Notes: generated by a model not told the origin, from the sequence alone. DNA of 64,000 bases from Demequina gelatinilytica (GCF_000971115.1 NZ_BBLV01000006.1:1-64000); one strand, 5' to 3'. Shown: positions 41,475-50,369, counted from the stretch's first letter. Numbers and translations: made by a program.

Positions 41475-43205
41475 TCACCGCCGTCGGTCGAGCGCCTCAC
41501 CCACCTTCGCGACCGCGTAGCCCCACGCCTGCGACGCCTTGGGGTTCGGGGGCACGGCGACCTCGTCGGGGTTGGTGACCACGTCCACGAGCACGGGGCC
41601 GTCCTGCGCGAAGGCCCATGCGAGCGCATCGTCCAGCTGCTCCGCCTGCTCGACGCGCCTCGAGGCGAGGCCCAGGCACCTCGCCACCCCGGCGAGGTCC
41701 GGGTTGTCCAGCCCCGTGCCTGCCGCCGGCAGCCCACCCTCCTCCTGCTCGAGCTGGACCATCCCCAGCGACCCGTTGTCGAACACCACCACCACGATCG
41801 GCAGGCGGTAGGTCACCGCGGTGCGCAGGTCGCCCAGCAGCATCATGAGCCCGCCGTCACCGCTCATCGACACCACGGTCCGCGCACGGTCCAGCGCCTG
41901 AGCACCCAACGCCTGCGGCACCGCGTTCGCCATCGAGCCGAGGTTGAAGGACCCGAGCAGGTCGCGTGCGCCACGCATCTCGACCAGGCGCGCGAGCCAG
42001 GTGGTCGACATCCCGGTGTCGACGGTGAAGATCGCGTCGTCCGGCGCGTGCCTGTCGACGGCGGCAGCGACCGCCTCGGGCCGGATCCTGTCGTCGGGGT
42101 TCTCGAGCGCGGAGCGGACCCGTGCGAGCAGACCCGAGTCCTCGTAGCCGGGGTCCGCGAGCGCACGCTGGCGCTGCCTCCACGAGGAGTACCGCTCGCG
42201 GGCGGACTCGAGATGGGACGCGTCCTCACGCACCGCGAGCCTGGGCAGCAGCGCCGCGAGCGCGGTCCCGCTGTCCGCGGCCACGGCGATGTCGACCGGC
42301 ACGCGGCGCCCGATATGCGCGGGATCGCGGTCGATCTGGACCACGGTCGCGCCCTCGGGGTAGAACTCGCGGTACGGGAAGTCCGTGCCCACCATGAGGA
42401 GGACGTCGCAGGACTCCAGCGCCTCGATCGCACCGGGGTTGCCCAGCAGCCCCGCCTGGCCGACCTCGAACGGGTTGTCGCCGTCGAAGCCCGGCTTGCC
42501 CTTGAGCGTCACCACCATGGGCGCCTGCAGCCTCTCCGCCACGGCGAGCGCCTCGCCGCGCGCGTGCGCCGCACCCTGGCCGACGAGCATCGTCACGTGC
42601 TCGGCGGACGCGAGCGCCGCCGCGGCGGCGGCGAGCTGCTCCTCCTGAGGCTCGGGCGGCGCGGGGGCGGGCGCGAACCGCGGGGCGGGCGCATCGGCCG
42701 GCACGTCGAGGCTGCCGACGTCCGCCGGCACCGTGAGCACGGCGACCCCGCGCTCGGCGTACGCAGCGTTGACCGCCTGCTCGAGCATGCGCGGCAGCTG
42801 CGCCGGGTCCGTGAGCGTATGGCACCACACGGCGACGTCGTCGAAGACGCGGTCGTTCGCGACCTCCTGGAAGTAGTCGGTGCCGATCTCGGGCGTGGGC
42901 ACCTGGCCCATGACCGCGAGCACGGGCGCGTGCGACTTGCGCGCGTCGTACAGGCCGTTGATGAGGTGGAGCGATCCAGGTCCGACGGTGCCCATGCACA
43001 CCGCGAGGCGGCCGGTCAGCTGGGCCTGCGCGGAGGCGGCGAAGGCCCCCGTCTCCTCGTGATGCACCCCCACCCACTCGACGCGCTCCTCCGTCCGGAT
43101 CGCCTCGGTGAACGGGTTGAGCGCATCGCCGACGATGCCCCACACCTGCGAGACGCCGTGGTCGGCGAGCGCATCGACGATGGTCGCGGCGACGTTCCTG
43201 GTCAT
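41475..43205 (-). CDS. poxB: Thiamine-diphosphate enzyme, pyruvate:quinone oxidoreductase (PoxB)-like
   Basis: 576 residues, close to E. coli PoxB (572). The ATG at 43205 follows GAGAGGAGA and overlaps the upstream gene's stop. The PYR domain carries the activating Glu (HHEETGAFA, about residue 50) and the MGTVGPGSLHLINGLYDA segment; a central domain follows; the PP domain has the ThDP motif MSGDGGLMMLLGDLRTA and ending FDNGSLG. The pattern is PoxB-like (pyruvate to acetate, electrons to quinone) more than acetolactate synthase. It is translationally coupled to a glutamate-synthase-like gene, a pairing without an obvious pathway explanation. Confidence 0.88.
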   Translation of the reverse strand: MTRNVAATIVDALADHGVSQVWGIVGDALNPFTEAIRTEERVEWVGVHHEETGAFAASAQAQLTGRLAVCMGTVGPGSLHLINGLYDARKSHAPVLAVMGQVPTPEIGTDYFQEVANDRVFDDVAVWCHTLTDPAQLPRMLEQAVNAAYAERGVAVLTVPADVGSLDVPADAPAPRFAPAPAPPEPQEEQLAAAAAALASAEHVTMLVGQGAAHARGEALAVAERLQAPMVVTLKGKPGFDGDNPFEVGQAGLLGNPGAIEALESCDVLLMVGTDFPYREFYPEGATVVQIDRDPAHIGRRVPVDIAVAADSGTALAALLPRLAVREDASHLESARERYSSWRQRQRALADPGYEDSGLLARVRSALENPDDRIRPEAVAAAVDRHAPDDAIFTVDTGMSTTWLARLVEMRGARDLLGSFNLGSMANAVPQALGAQALDRARTVVSMSGDGGLMMLLGDLRTAVTYRLPIVVVVFDNGSLGMVQLEQEEGGLPAAGTGLDNPDLAGVARCLGLASRRVEQAEQLDDALAWAFAQDGPVLVDVVTNPDEVAVPPNPKASQAWGYAVAKVGEALDRRR

Positions 43206-44758
43206 CGTGTGTCTCCTCTCGTGGTGGTGCGCGCCGCCGCGAACGTGGCCGTGGAGGCCCGCTCCCAGTCGTCGCGCCAGTTCTCGGGCGGGTCCTCGAG
43301 CAGCTCGCCGGGGGCCAGCCAGGTGTAGCGGTCCGCGTAGGACACGGTCTCGCCGGGGCCGACGACCAGCCGCAGCTGGTCCGGCGTGAGGTCCTCCGGG
43401 CGCCGCGCACCCATGGACGCCATGATCCGCACGGCCTCCGCCACAGTGGCCTCCTGGTAGCGCCGCACACGCTCGGACTTGTCGCCCACGTCGAGCGCAC
43501 GGGCCCGCCACGGGTCCTGCGTCGCGACGCCGGACGGGCACGTGTCGGTGTGGCATCGCTGGGCCTGGATGCAGCCCGCGGCCATCATCATCGCGCGCGC
43601 CGAGTTCGTGTAGTCCGCGCCCTGGATGAGGCGCTTGACGATGTCGTTGCCCGCCGCGACCTTCCCGCTCGCCCCCACGCGGACCTTGTCGCGCAGGCCG
43701 GCGCCCACGAGCGCGTTGTGCACCACCATGAGGCCCTCCGTGAGCGGCATGCCCACGTGGTCCTCGAACTCGAGCGGCGCAGCCCCGGTGCCGCCCTCCG
43801 AGCCGTCGACGATGATGAAGTCGGGCGCGGTGCCGACCTCGAGCATGGCCTTGACCATCGCGAGCACCTCGGCCCGCGAGCTCACGCACAGCTTGATCCC
43901 CGCCGGCTTGCCGCCCGCGAGGTCGCGCATGCGCGCGACGAACCCGATGAGCTCGAGCGGGGTGTCGAAGACCCGGTGCCCGGCCGGGGACACGCACGTC
44001 TCGCCTGCGGCGACCTCGCGCGTGCGGGCGATCTCCTCCGTCACCTTCGCGCCCGGGAGCACGCCGCCGATGCCGGGCTTGGCGCCCTGGCTCAGCTTGA
44101 GCGACACGGCCTTGACCTGGTCCATGCCTGCCTTGTCCCGGAACTCCGCCGCGTCGAAGCCGCCGTCCTCGGTGCGCGCCCCGAAGTACCCGGTGCCGAG
44201 CTCCCACACCAGGTCCCCGCCGTGCTCGCGGTGGTACGGCGAGATGCCTCCCTCGCCCGTGTCGTGCGCGAAGCCGCCCATCGCGGCGCCCTTGTTGAGC
44301 GCGCGGATCGCGTTGGCCGACAGCGCGCCGAAGCTCATCGCGGAGACGTTCATGAGCGCCATCGAGTACGGCCGCGAGCAGTCCGGGCCGCCGATGCGCA
44401 CGCGCGGCGGATCGTCGGGGACATCCAGCGGCGCGGTCGAGTGGACCAGGAACTCGTGGCCCACGCGGTACACATCCAGCTCCGTGCCGTAGGCCTTCTC
44501 CCCTGCGACGCCCTTGGCGCGCTCGTAGATGAGGCTGCGGGTGTCGCGATCGAACGGGCGCCCGTCCCAGTCGCGTTCGATGAAGTACTGCTGGACCTCC
44601 GGACGGAGGCGCTCGAGCGCGTAGCGCAGGTGCCCGACCACCGGGTAGCGACGCAGCACCGCATGCCGTCGCTGGATGAGGTCGTAGGCGGCCACGGCGC
44701 CGGTCGCGGCGAGCGCGCTCAGCGTGGTGGTGACGGCGGCGCTCGGTCGCTTGGGCAT
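43202..44758 (-). CDS. FMN-binding glutamate synthase-like protein with N-terminal membrane helix
   Basis: 518 residues. ATG at 44758 with GGAGGG upstream. A hydrophobic segment (about 8-26) precedes a GltB central/FMN barrel domain: NVSAMSFGALSANAIRALN, GEGGISPYH, LSQGAKPGIGGVLPG, IIVDGSEGGTGAAP, and the [3Fe-4S] cysteines in CIQAQRCHTDTCPSG. The glutaminase domain and GltD partner are absent, so it cannot be a complete glutamate synthase. Members of this membrane-tethered subfamily are common in actinobacteria and have no established reaction. Confidence 0.9.
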   Translation of the reverse strand: MPKRPSAAVTTTLSALAATGAVAAYDLIQRRHAVLRRYPVVGHLRYALERLRPEVQQYFIERDWDGRPFDRDTRSLIYERAKGVAGEKAYGTELDVYRVGHEFLVHSTAPLDVPDDPPRVRIGGPDCSRPYSMALMNVSAMSFGALSANAIRALNKGAAMGGFAHDTGEGGISPYHREHGGDLVWELGTGYFGARTEDGGFDAAEFRDKAGMDQVKAVSLKLSQGAKPGIGGVLPGAKVTEEIARTREVAAGETCVSPAGHRVFDTPLELIGFVARMRDLAGGKPAGIKLCVSSRAEVLAMVKAMLEVGTAPDFIIVDGSEGGTGAAPLEFEDHVGMPLTEGLMVVHNALVGAGLRDKVRVGASGKVAAGNDIVKRLIQGADYTNSARAMMMAAGCIQAQRCHTDTCPSGVATQDPWRARALDVGDKSERVRRYQEATVAEAVRIMASMGARRPEDLTPDQLRLVVGPGETVSYADRYTWLAPGELLEDPPENWRDDWERASTATFAAARTTTRGDTR

Positions 44759-44777
44759 CGTCCCTCCGGTCCCTGAC

Positions 44778-44799
44778 GGGCGCCGCGGGCACGGCGCCC
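44778..44799. repeat. Hairpin GGGCGCCG/CGGCGCCC
   Basis: An 8-bp perfect stem with a six-base loop, 20 bp upstream of the glutamate-synthase-like start. It may be a second terminator for htpX or part of the leader of the next gene. Confidence 0.5.
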
Positions 44800-44855
44800 T
44801 CCCTCAAGGGCCAACCGAGGGCGGTGGACGCGCATTCCATGCGCGCCTCGAAGGA

Positions 44856-44875
44856 CGCGGGGGCCCGCCCCCGCG
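44856..44875 (-). terminator. Terminator after htpX
   Basis: CGCGGGGGC-CC-GCCCCCGCG, nine pairs, 10 bp beyond the htpX stop on the minus strand. Confidence 0.7.
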
Positions 44876-44885
44876 GGACGATGCG

Positions 44886-45761
44886 TCAGCGCAGGTAGCC
44901 GCGCGAGCGGGCCATCTCCTCGAGGCGGGCGATGCGCTGGTCCATGGGCGGGTGGGTCGCGAAGAGGTTCGCGACCCCCTCGCCGCGGAACGGGTTCGCG
45001 ATCATCATGTGCGAGACGTTCTCGAGCTGCGGGGTGTCCTTGAGCGGACGCGCCTTGGTGCCCTGCTCGAGCTTGCGCAGCGCGGAGGCGAGCGCGAGGG
45101 GGTCCCCGGTGAGCGTCGAGCCGTCCTCGTCCGCGTCGTACTCGCGCGTGCGGGAGATCGCCATGCGGATGAGGCTCGCGGCGATAGGCGCGAGGATGAG
45201 CATCGCGAGAAGGCCGAAGATGCCCAGCGGGTTGTCACGGGAGTCGCGGCCGCCGCCGAAGAAGAACAGCATCTGCGCGACCGCGGTGATCATGCCGGCG
45301 AAGGCCGCCGCGACCGAGCCGATGAGGATGTCGCGGTTGTACACGTGCATGAGCTCGTGGCCCAGGACGCCGCGCAGCTCGCGCTCGTCGAGGAGGTCGA
45401 GGATGCCCTCGGTGCAGCACACGGCGGAGTTCTGCGGGTTGCGGCCGGTCGCGAACGCGTTCGGGGCCGCGGTGGGCGAGACGTACAGCTGCGGCATCGG
45501 CTGGTTGGCCTGCTGGCTGAGTTCGCGGACGATGCGGTACATGGCGGGCTGCTCGACCTCGGTGACCGGGCGCGCATGCATCGCACGGATCGCGAGCGTC
45601 GCGGAGTTCCAGTAGCCGAAGGCCGTGCCGAAGACGGAGAACAGCGCGAAGGCCCACAGGTACTGACCGTCGCCGATGAACGAGCCGAGCGTGAGCATCA
45701 CCGCCCACAGCGCCACGAACAGACCGGTGGTCTTCAGCCCGTTGAAGTACTTCCTGCCCAC
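44886..45761 (-). CDS. htpX: Membrane zinc metalloprotease HtpX
   Basis: 291 residues. The GTG at 45761 has GGAGGA upstream; longer in-frame starts lack a site. Two N-terminal helices (about 11-50), the zinc motif HELMH at 135-139, two more helices (~145-200) and the third ligand in SRTREYDADE. HtpX degrades damaged membrane proteins on the cytoplasmic face, alongside FtsH. It is downstream of fprA but separated by a strong hairpin, so it has its own transcript. Confidence 0.95.
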   Translation of the reverse strand: MGRKYFNGLKTTGLFVALWAVMLTLGSFIGDGQYLWAFALFSVFGTAFGYWNSATLAIRAMHARPVTEVEQPAMYRIVRELSQQANQPMPQLYVSPTAAPNAFATGRNPQNSAVCCTEGILDLLDERELRGVLGHELMHVYNRDILIGSVAAAFAGMITAVAQMLFFFGGGRDSRDNPLGIFGLLAMLILAPIAASLIRMAISRTREYDADEDGSTLTGDPLALASALRKLEQGTKARPLKDTPQLENVSHMMIANPFRGEGVANLFATHPPMDQRIARLEEMARSRGYLR

Positions 45762-45874
45762 GTGTCCTCCGTTTCCCTCGGACGGAGAACGGACGCAGGC
45801 GCGCCCCGGTTCCCCCCTGCGGGGAATCCTGCCATGCGCAAGCGGCACTCGGTGCCATCACAGGCCGGAAGACG

Positions 45875-45917
45875 CGTGAGGCCGGCGGGACGGTCCGCCC
45901 GTCGCACCGGCCTCACG
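45875..45917 (-). terminator. Large hairpin between fprA and htpX
   Basis: Stem CGTGAGGCCGG/CCGGCCTCACG (11 bp), extendable outward by a GCCGGAAG/CTTCCGGC pairing from about 45863 to 45933. It follows the fprA stop. Confidence 0.8.
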
Positions 45918-45944
45918 GTGCACGCCTTCCGGCGTGGATCAGGT

Positions 45945-47339
45945 TCAGGGGGAGACGTTGTGGACCGCGCGGCTGAGCGCGATCTGGGTCATCTCCTCGC
46001 GCGGGACCACCTTGATGCGCTCGCGACCGTGCGGCTCGCCGATGGAGCGCTCGTGGGCGTCGAGGATCTCCCAGTCCTCCCACTGCACCACCGGCACGCC
46101 ACGGGACTTGAGCAGGCGCAGCACGTTGTCGGGGCTGAGCCCGGCCGGCGTCGCCTTGGACTCCGCGTACAGGCCCGGCGCGTCCTCGACCAGGTTCGCG
46201 ATGGTCTCCGAGGCGTCGGACTTGGTGTGGCCGATGAGGCCCACGGGACCACGCTTGATCCAGCCCGTCGCGTAGTAGCCCTGCAGGGGCGTGCCCGACT
46301 CGTCGACCACGCGGCCGCCCTCGTTGCGGATGGTGCCCTTGGCGCCGTTGAAGGGGATGCCCTCGATCTCGGTGCCCCAGTACCCCACCGCACGGTAGAC
46401 GGCCTGCACCGGGTAGTCGATGAACTCGCCCGTGCCCTTGACGTTGCCGTCGCCCTGCAGCGCGGTGCGCTCCATGCGGATGCCCACCACCTTGCCGTCC
46501 TCGCCCAGCACCTCGGTCGGGCTCTGGAGGAAGTGCAGGTGGATGCGGCGCGACGCGGTGCCGGGCTCCTTGAGCGCGTAGTCCGTGAGGGTCTTGACCA
46601 CCTGCTTCTGCTGCTTGTTGTTCTCCGCCACCTCCATCGAGGCCTCGTCGAACTCGTAGTCGGTCTCCGGGTACACGACGATGTCGACATCGGGCACGTG
46701 GCCCAGCTCGCGCAGCTCGAGCGGCGAGAACTTCACCTGCGCCGGGCCTCGGCGACCGAAGACGTGGACGTCGGTCACGGGCGAGGCCTCGAGCCCCTTG
46801 ACCACGTTCGCCGGGATCTCGGTGGGCATGAGGTCCTTGACGTGCTTGGCGAGGATGCGGGCGACGTCGAGCGCGACGTTGCCGACGCCCACCACGGCGA
46901 CCTCCTTGGCGTCGAGCGGCCACGTGCGGGCCACGTCCGGGTGGCCGTCGTACCAGGACACGAAGTCGGCGGCGCCGTACGAGCCGTCCAGGTCGATACC
47001 AGGGATGTCGAGGTCGGCGTCCTTGAAGGAGCCGGTCGCGAAGATCACCGCGTCGTAGTGCTCGCGGAGCTCGTCGAGGGTGATGTCCTCACCCACGTTC
47101 ACATTGGCGAGCAGGCGGATGTCGCCGCGGCCGATGACGTTCGCGAGCGCGACGATGATCTGCTTGATGCGCGGGTGGTCGGGGGCCACGCCGTAACGGA
47201 CCAGCCCGAAGGGCGCGGGCAGGCGCTCGATGATGTCGATCGACACGTTGAGGTCGGTCTTGGACAGGATGTCGGCGGCATAGGTGCCGGCCGGTCCGGC
47301 GCCGATGATGGCGATCCGGAGCGGGCGTTCGGTCGTCAC
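45945..47339 (-). CDS. fprA: Ferredoxin/adrenodoxin-type NADP+ reductase FprA
   Basis: 464 residues. GTG at 47339 with GAGGAGA upstream. The FAD-binding IAIIGAGPAGTYAAD starts at residue 9; the NADPH-binding VAVVGVGNVALDVARI is near 155; the C-terminal GWIKRGPVGLIGHTKSDA is a hallmark of the FprA/adrenodoxin-reductase group, as is ERLPAPFGLVRYGVAPDHP. It transfers electrons from NADPH to ferredoxin, and could supply ferredoxin-dependent enzymes such as sulfite reductase. A TATACT promoter lies about 86 bases upstream. Confidence 0.96.
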   Translation of the reverse strand: MTTERPLRIAIIGAGPAGTYAADILSKTDLNVSIDIIERLPAPFGLVRYGVAPDHPRIKQIIVALANVIGRGDIRLLANVNVGEDITLDELREHYDAVIFATGSFKDADLDIPGIDLDGSYGAADFVSWYDGHPDVARTWPLDAKEVAVVGVGNVALDVARILAKHVKDLMPTEIPANVVKGLEASPVTDVHVFGRRGPAQVKFSPLELRELGHVPDVDIVVYPETDYEFDEASMEVAENNKQQKQVVKTLTDYALKEPGTASRRIHLHFLQSPTEVLGEDGKVVGIRMERTALQGDGNVKGTGEFIDYPVQAVYRAVGYWGTEIEGIPFNGAKGTIRNEGGRVVDESGTPLQGYYATGWIKRGPVGLIGHTKSDASETIANLVEDAPGLYAESKATPAGLSPDNVLRLLKSRGVPVVQWEDWEILDAHERSIGEPHGRERIKVVPREEMTQIALSRAVHNVSP

Positions 47340-47424
47340 AGCGATCTCCTCAGGTGCTTGCGTGCAGGTGCATCCGGGGAGGGGGACAAGGTCCGCCACT
47401 CCCGGGCCCGGCGAACGGCACCAG

Positions 47425-47430
47425 AGTATA
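47425..47430 (-). promoter_or_regulatory. fprA promoter -10
   Basis: Minus-strand TATACT, close to the ideal -10 hexamer, about 86 bases before the fprA start. Confidence 0.6.
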
Positions 47431-47470
47431 GACACGTCATGCGAGCGTCCCACCAGCGCCTTCTTGCGGG

Positions 47471-47512
47471 TACCCCCCGGGGCATCGTGCCTGGTAGATG
47501 CCCTCCGGGGTA
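47471..47512 (-). terminator. Terminator after the DUF4125 gene
   Basis: Imperfect stem TACCCCCCGGGGCAT / ATGCCCTCCGGGGTA with three mismatches and a 12-base loop, 30 bp after the DUF4125 stop. Confidence 0.6.
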
Positions 47513-47542
47513 TGCGCTCGCGGGGTGGGGACGGACGCCCGG

Positions 47543-48184
47543 CTAGATCCGGTGCGCCTGCTCCGCGGCGTCGAGATCCTGATAACCGGCGAGGATCACC
47601 GTGTACGCGACCGTGCGCCACGTGAGGTTCTGGCCGGTGGCCGCGAGGTGGTCGACCAGCGCGGCGTAGAGCGCGAGGGTCGCCTCCGAGTAGGTGCCCA
47701 GCTCGCCCCGCAGGTACGTCTCGAACGAGGTCGCCTCGCGCGTGTCCCCCTCCGTCGCGATCACCCGCATCCCCGCGCCGAGCGCCGGGTAGAGAGCGTG
47801 GAAGTCGCGCGCCCACGCGACCTGGCGCTCGATGATCCGCTCCTGCGCCGCGATGCGTTCCCCGCCGAGCGCGGGCAGGTGGGGCGCGAGCTCGCGCTCG
47901 TAGCGCTCGGGCTCGACCGGCGCCATCATCCGCGCGTACTTCTCGGTGAGCAGGTTGCGCCCCCGGGCCTCCGCCTCGACCAGGTCCGCCAGGTACGAGT
48001 CCAGCAGCGGCATCGGCCAGGTCATGAACTGCCCCAGCCGCTGCACCTCGAACTCCGCCGGGTTGTCCTGGCACTGCGCCCGACCGTCCTCGCCACGCAC
48101 CCGCTGGAACTGCTCCCACTCGCGGGCCACCACCTCGCGCGCCCGCTCGAGCCGCGCCGCGCGCTCCTCGTAGGTCTCGGTCAT
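47543..48184 (-). CDS. DUF4125 family protein
   Basis: 213 residues, soluble, mostly helical. ATG at 48184 with GAGGAGGG upstream, 10 bp after the TPR/DUF4037 gene. Features: an N-terminal coiled, charged helix, FMTWPMPLLDSYLADLVEAEARGRNLLTEKYARMM, and the end TWRTVAYTVILAGYQDLDAAEQAHRI. It is a conserved family of unknown function that accompanies DUF4037 proteins. No catalytic motif can be assigned. Confidence 0.82.
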   Translation of the reverse strand: MTETYEERAARLERAREVVAREWEQFQRVRGEDGRAQCQDNPAEFEVQRLGQFMTWPMPLLDSYLADLVEAEARGRNLLTEKYARMMAPVEPERYERELAPHLPALGGERIAAQERIIERQVAWARDFHALYPALGAGMRVIATEGDTREATSFETYLRGELGTYSEATLALYAALVDHLAATGQNLTWRTVAYTVILAGYQDLDAAEQAHRI

Positions 48185-48194
48185 GGCGCCCTCC

Positions 48195-50105
48195 TCACAG
48201 GTCCCGCAGCCACGGATCGCTGATGCGGGCACGCAGCTCCGCACGGTGGTCCTCGAGGAACTCCGCCCCCGAGCGCGACAGACCCTGCACGCGCAGTTCG
48301 GCCGCCACCTGCGCGCACGCCTCGGCGATCGCCGACTCGAGCCGTTCGCGTGCAGGCCCGGCCCCGGCCCCTCCCTCGCCGAAGCCCGCTCCGCCCAGGC
48401 ATGCCGCGGAGGCGAGCCTCACGGCGTCGGACAGCCGCTCATGCACGTGCGGCAGGCGCGAGGCGGGCCTTGCCGCGAGCGCGCGCAGGGTCGCGAAGCG
48501 CCACTTGTAGTACGGCAGGTAGCCGGCCGCCGAGGGCCGGTTGAGCAGCAGGACGGCGGACGACGCTGCCGCCACGAACTCGCCCACGGAGAGCCACGCC
48601 GCCTCCCCGTCGCCGCGGGCGAGCATGCGCGGCAGGTTGTACTGCCCCGCCTGCGCCATCATCCCGAGACGCCGCGAGATCAGCGCGACCCGCACATCGT
48701 CGGGCATGCGGCGGAAGCCGTCCCGCACGCGTGAGAACGCGCCCAGCGGGTCGCGGAAGACTGCGCCGTTGGTCGCGGCGGCCAGCGTCGCCTCGTCGAG
48801 CAGCAGCCACGCGTGCACCTGGTCGGGCGCGGGCGCCTCGCGATGCCCCGTGAGCCCCTCGAAGAAGTCCCCGATCGAGAACACCCCGACGCGTCGACCC
48901 GCGGCGCGGGGCGTCTCGGCCGCCCACGCGTGGCCGCGGTGCTCGCGCGGCAGCGCGTCGTAGTCGGCCTGGAGCGCCTCGCCATGGAGCGCCAGGTCCT
49001 CATCGGTGAGCCACACGCAGAAGCCCGGGCCCCAGTCGTGATCGCGCGACAGCGCATCGTCGAAGCCGTAGCGGTCCGAGCCGTGCCCGACCAGGCCCAC
49101 CGCCGCGCGCGCCAGCAGCGCGGGATGGCGCTCCTCGAGCATCGGGAGGCCCACCTGCTCCCAGTACGAGCGCGAGAGCTGCAGCCCCGTCAGCGGCTCG
49201 GGGACCTCGGCGGGAGCCGCCGGCGTGGGCGCGGAAGGCGGCTCCGCGGTGGACGATGCGGGGCTCGCCGCGAGCGCGGCGCGCGCCTCGGCGAGGTTGT
49301 CCGCGGTCACGGCGTACGCGTCCGAACCGCGCCCGTAGCACTCCTCGATGACGTCGAGCGCACGGGCGTAGGCGTCGACCGCGTCGGCCGAGCGGCCCAG
49401 GCGGAGGCTCGCCTCGGCGTGCCCGGCGAGCGCCGCGGCGTAGTGCGGGTCGCGCTCATGCGCCCCCCGGCGGTAGATCTCCATCGCCGCCTCCGCCTGG
49501 GCCGCGGCCTCCGCGGCCTCCGCGGCGCGATCGAGCCGGAAGAGCTCGAGCGCGAGGTTGGTCCGGCTCGACGCGAGGTCGAGATCGGCGCCCGGATCGA
49601 CGGAGGACGCCTCGAGGATCGCGATCGCCTGCTCGAGCTCGCGCGCGGCCTCCGCGTGGTCGCCGAGGTCCGAGTGCAGCAGCGCGAGGTTGTTGCGCAG
49701 CGCAGCGATCCGCCGGTCGCGCGGACCCATGACGGCCGTCGCCTCGGTCAGCGCACGTGCGTAGGTGCCGCGCGCCTCGTCCGACCGTCCCGCCGCACGC
49801 TGCGCAGTCGCGACGTTGATGAGCGTGATCGCGCCCGCCTCGGTGCCGCTGAGCCCGAGCTCCCCGAGCAGGACCGTGGCCCGGGCGGCCATCGCGAGCG
49901 CCTCGTCATGCCCGCTCACCGAGCGGTAGAAGCCCATGGCCTCGTTCACCACGGTGAGCTCGCCGGCCGGGTCGCCGACGGCGCGGGCGGACTCGAGGGC
50001 CTCCCGGATATGCGGCGCGGCGTCCGTCGCGCCCCGATGCTCGGCGAAGATCCGGTCGAGGTCCCGCAGGAACCCGGCGACGTCGAAGCGAGCCTGCCCG
50101 GACAT
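48195..50105 (-). CDS. TPR protein with a DUF4037 (nucleotidyltransferase-like) domain
   Basis: 636 residues. ATG at 50105 with GGGAGGG upstream. Residues ~1-290 form tetratricopeptide repeats (repeated helix pairs such as ALTEATAVMGPRDRRIAALRNNLALLHSDLG). After a Pro/Ala linker the DUF4037 part starts near 305 with LSRSYWEQVGLPML, then GHGSDRYGFDDALSRDHDWG, which looks like a nucleotidyltransferase Ser-Asp...Asp-x-Asp site with both acidic residues present. The function is unknown; fusion to TPRs suggests a protein-binding, possibly modifying enzyme. Operon with DUF4125. Confidence 0.85.
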   Translation of the reverse strand: MSGQARFDVAGFLRDLDRIFAEHRGATDAAPHIREALESARAVGDPAGELTVVNEAMGFYRSVSGHDEALAMAARATVLLGELGLSGTEAGAITLINVATAQRAAGRSDEARGTYARALTEATAVMGPRDRRIAALRNNLALLHSDLGDHAEAARELEQAIAILEASSVDPGADLDLASSRTNLALELFRLDRAAEAAEAAAQAEAAMEIYRRGAHERDPHYAAALAGHAEASLRLGRSADAVDAYARALDVIEECYGRGSDAYAVTADNLAEARAALAASPASSTAEPPSAPTPAAPAEVPEPLTGLQLSRSYWEQVGLPMLEERHPALLARAAVGLVGHGSDRYGFDDALSRDHDWGPGFCVWLTDEDLALHGEALQADYDALPREHRGHAWAAETPRAAGRRVGVFSIGDFFEGLTGHREAPAPDQVHAWLLLDEATLAAATNGAVFRDPLGAFSRVRDGFRRMPDDVRVALISRRLGMMAQAGQYNLPRMLARGDGEAAWLSVGEFVAAASSAVLLLNRPSAAGYLPYYKWRFATLRALAARPASRLPHVHERLSDAVRLASAACLGGAGFGEGGAGAGPARERLESAIAEACAQVAAELRVQGLSRSGAEFLEDHRAELRARISDPWLRDL

Positions 50106-50145
50106 GCGCCCTCCCGATGGCGGCTCGTGCGGCCGTCCTCGCGCC

Positions 50146-50151
50146 AGCGTA
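50146..50151 (-). promoter_or_regulatory. -10 box of the DUF4037/DUF4125 operon
   Basis: Minus-strand TACGCT within CCTACGCTGG, about 40 bases before the ATG at 50105. The context resembles the histidine kinase promoter. Confidence 0.4.
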
Positions 50152-50263
50152 GGCACCGCATCGTCCTCGCGGCCGGGTCGAAGGACCCCGTCGCCCGACA
50201 CCCCCGGGGGCATATGCGCTGGTAACCAGGACCCTGGTCCCTGGCCGAATCGCCCAGAAGGGG

Positions 50264-50300
50264 TTCACAACCATGCTGATGATGTGTCATCATCGCCGCC
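50264..50300 (+). promoter_or_regulatory. cys operon promoter with overlapping operator
   Basis: TTCACA (50264-50269), 18-bp spacer, CATCAT (50288-50293), then seven bases to the leader-peptide ATG. The perfect palindrome GATGATGTGTCATCATC (50278-50294) covers the -10, so a repressor bound there would block RNA polymerase. Upstream lies another palindrome, CCAGG-AC-CCTGG (50226-50237). Confidence 0.6.
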
Positions 50301-50369
50301 ATGGCTACCTCGGCGAACGTCCCGGCACTCCGGTGCCGCGTTTGCTGTGCCATGTGTCTGTCGGCCTGA
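50301..50369 (+). CDS. Cysteine-rich leader peptide of the cys operon
   Basis: 22 residues, with four cysteines in the nine-residue core RCRVCCAMC, ending in TGA at 50369. It starts seven bases after the -10 box and so is probably translated from the mRNA 5' end. It lies 102 bp upstream of the sulfite reductase start. Poly-cysteine leader peptides before sulfur genes act as cysteine-sensing attenuators in mycobacteria. Here ribosome stalling at the Cys codons under low cysteine would change folding of the downstream leader RNA. A longer overlapping frame starting at 50273 is less likely. Confidence 0.75.
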   Translation: MATSANVPALRCRVCCAMCLSA

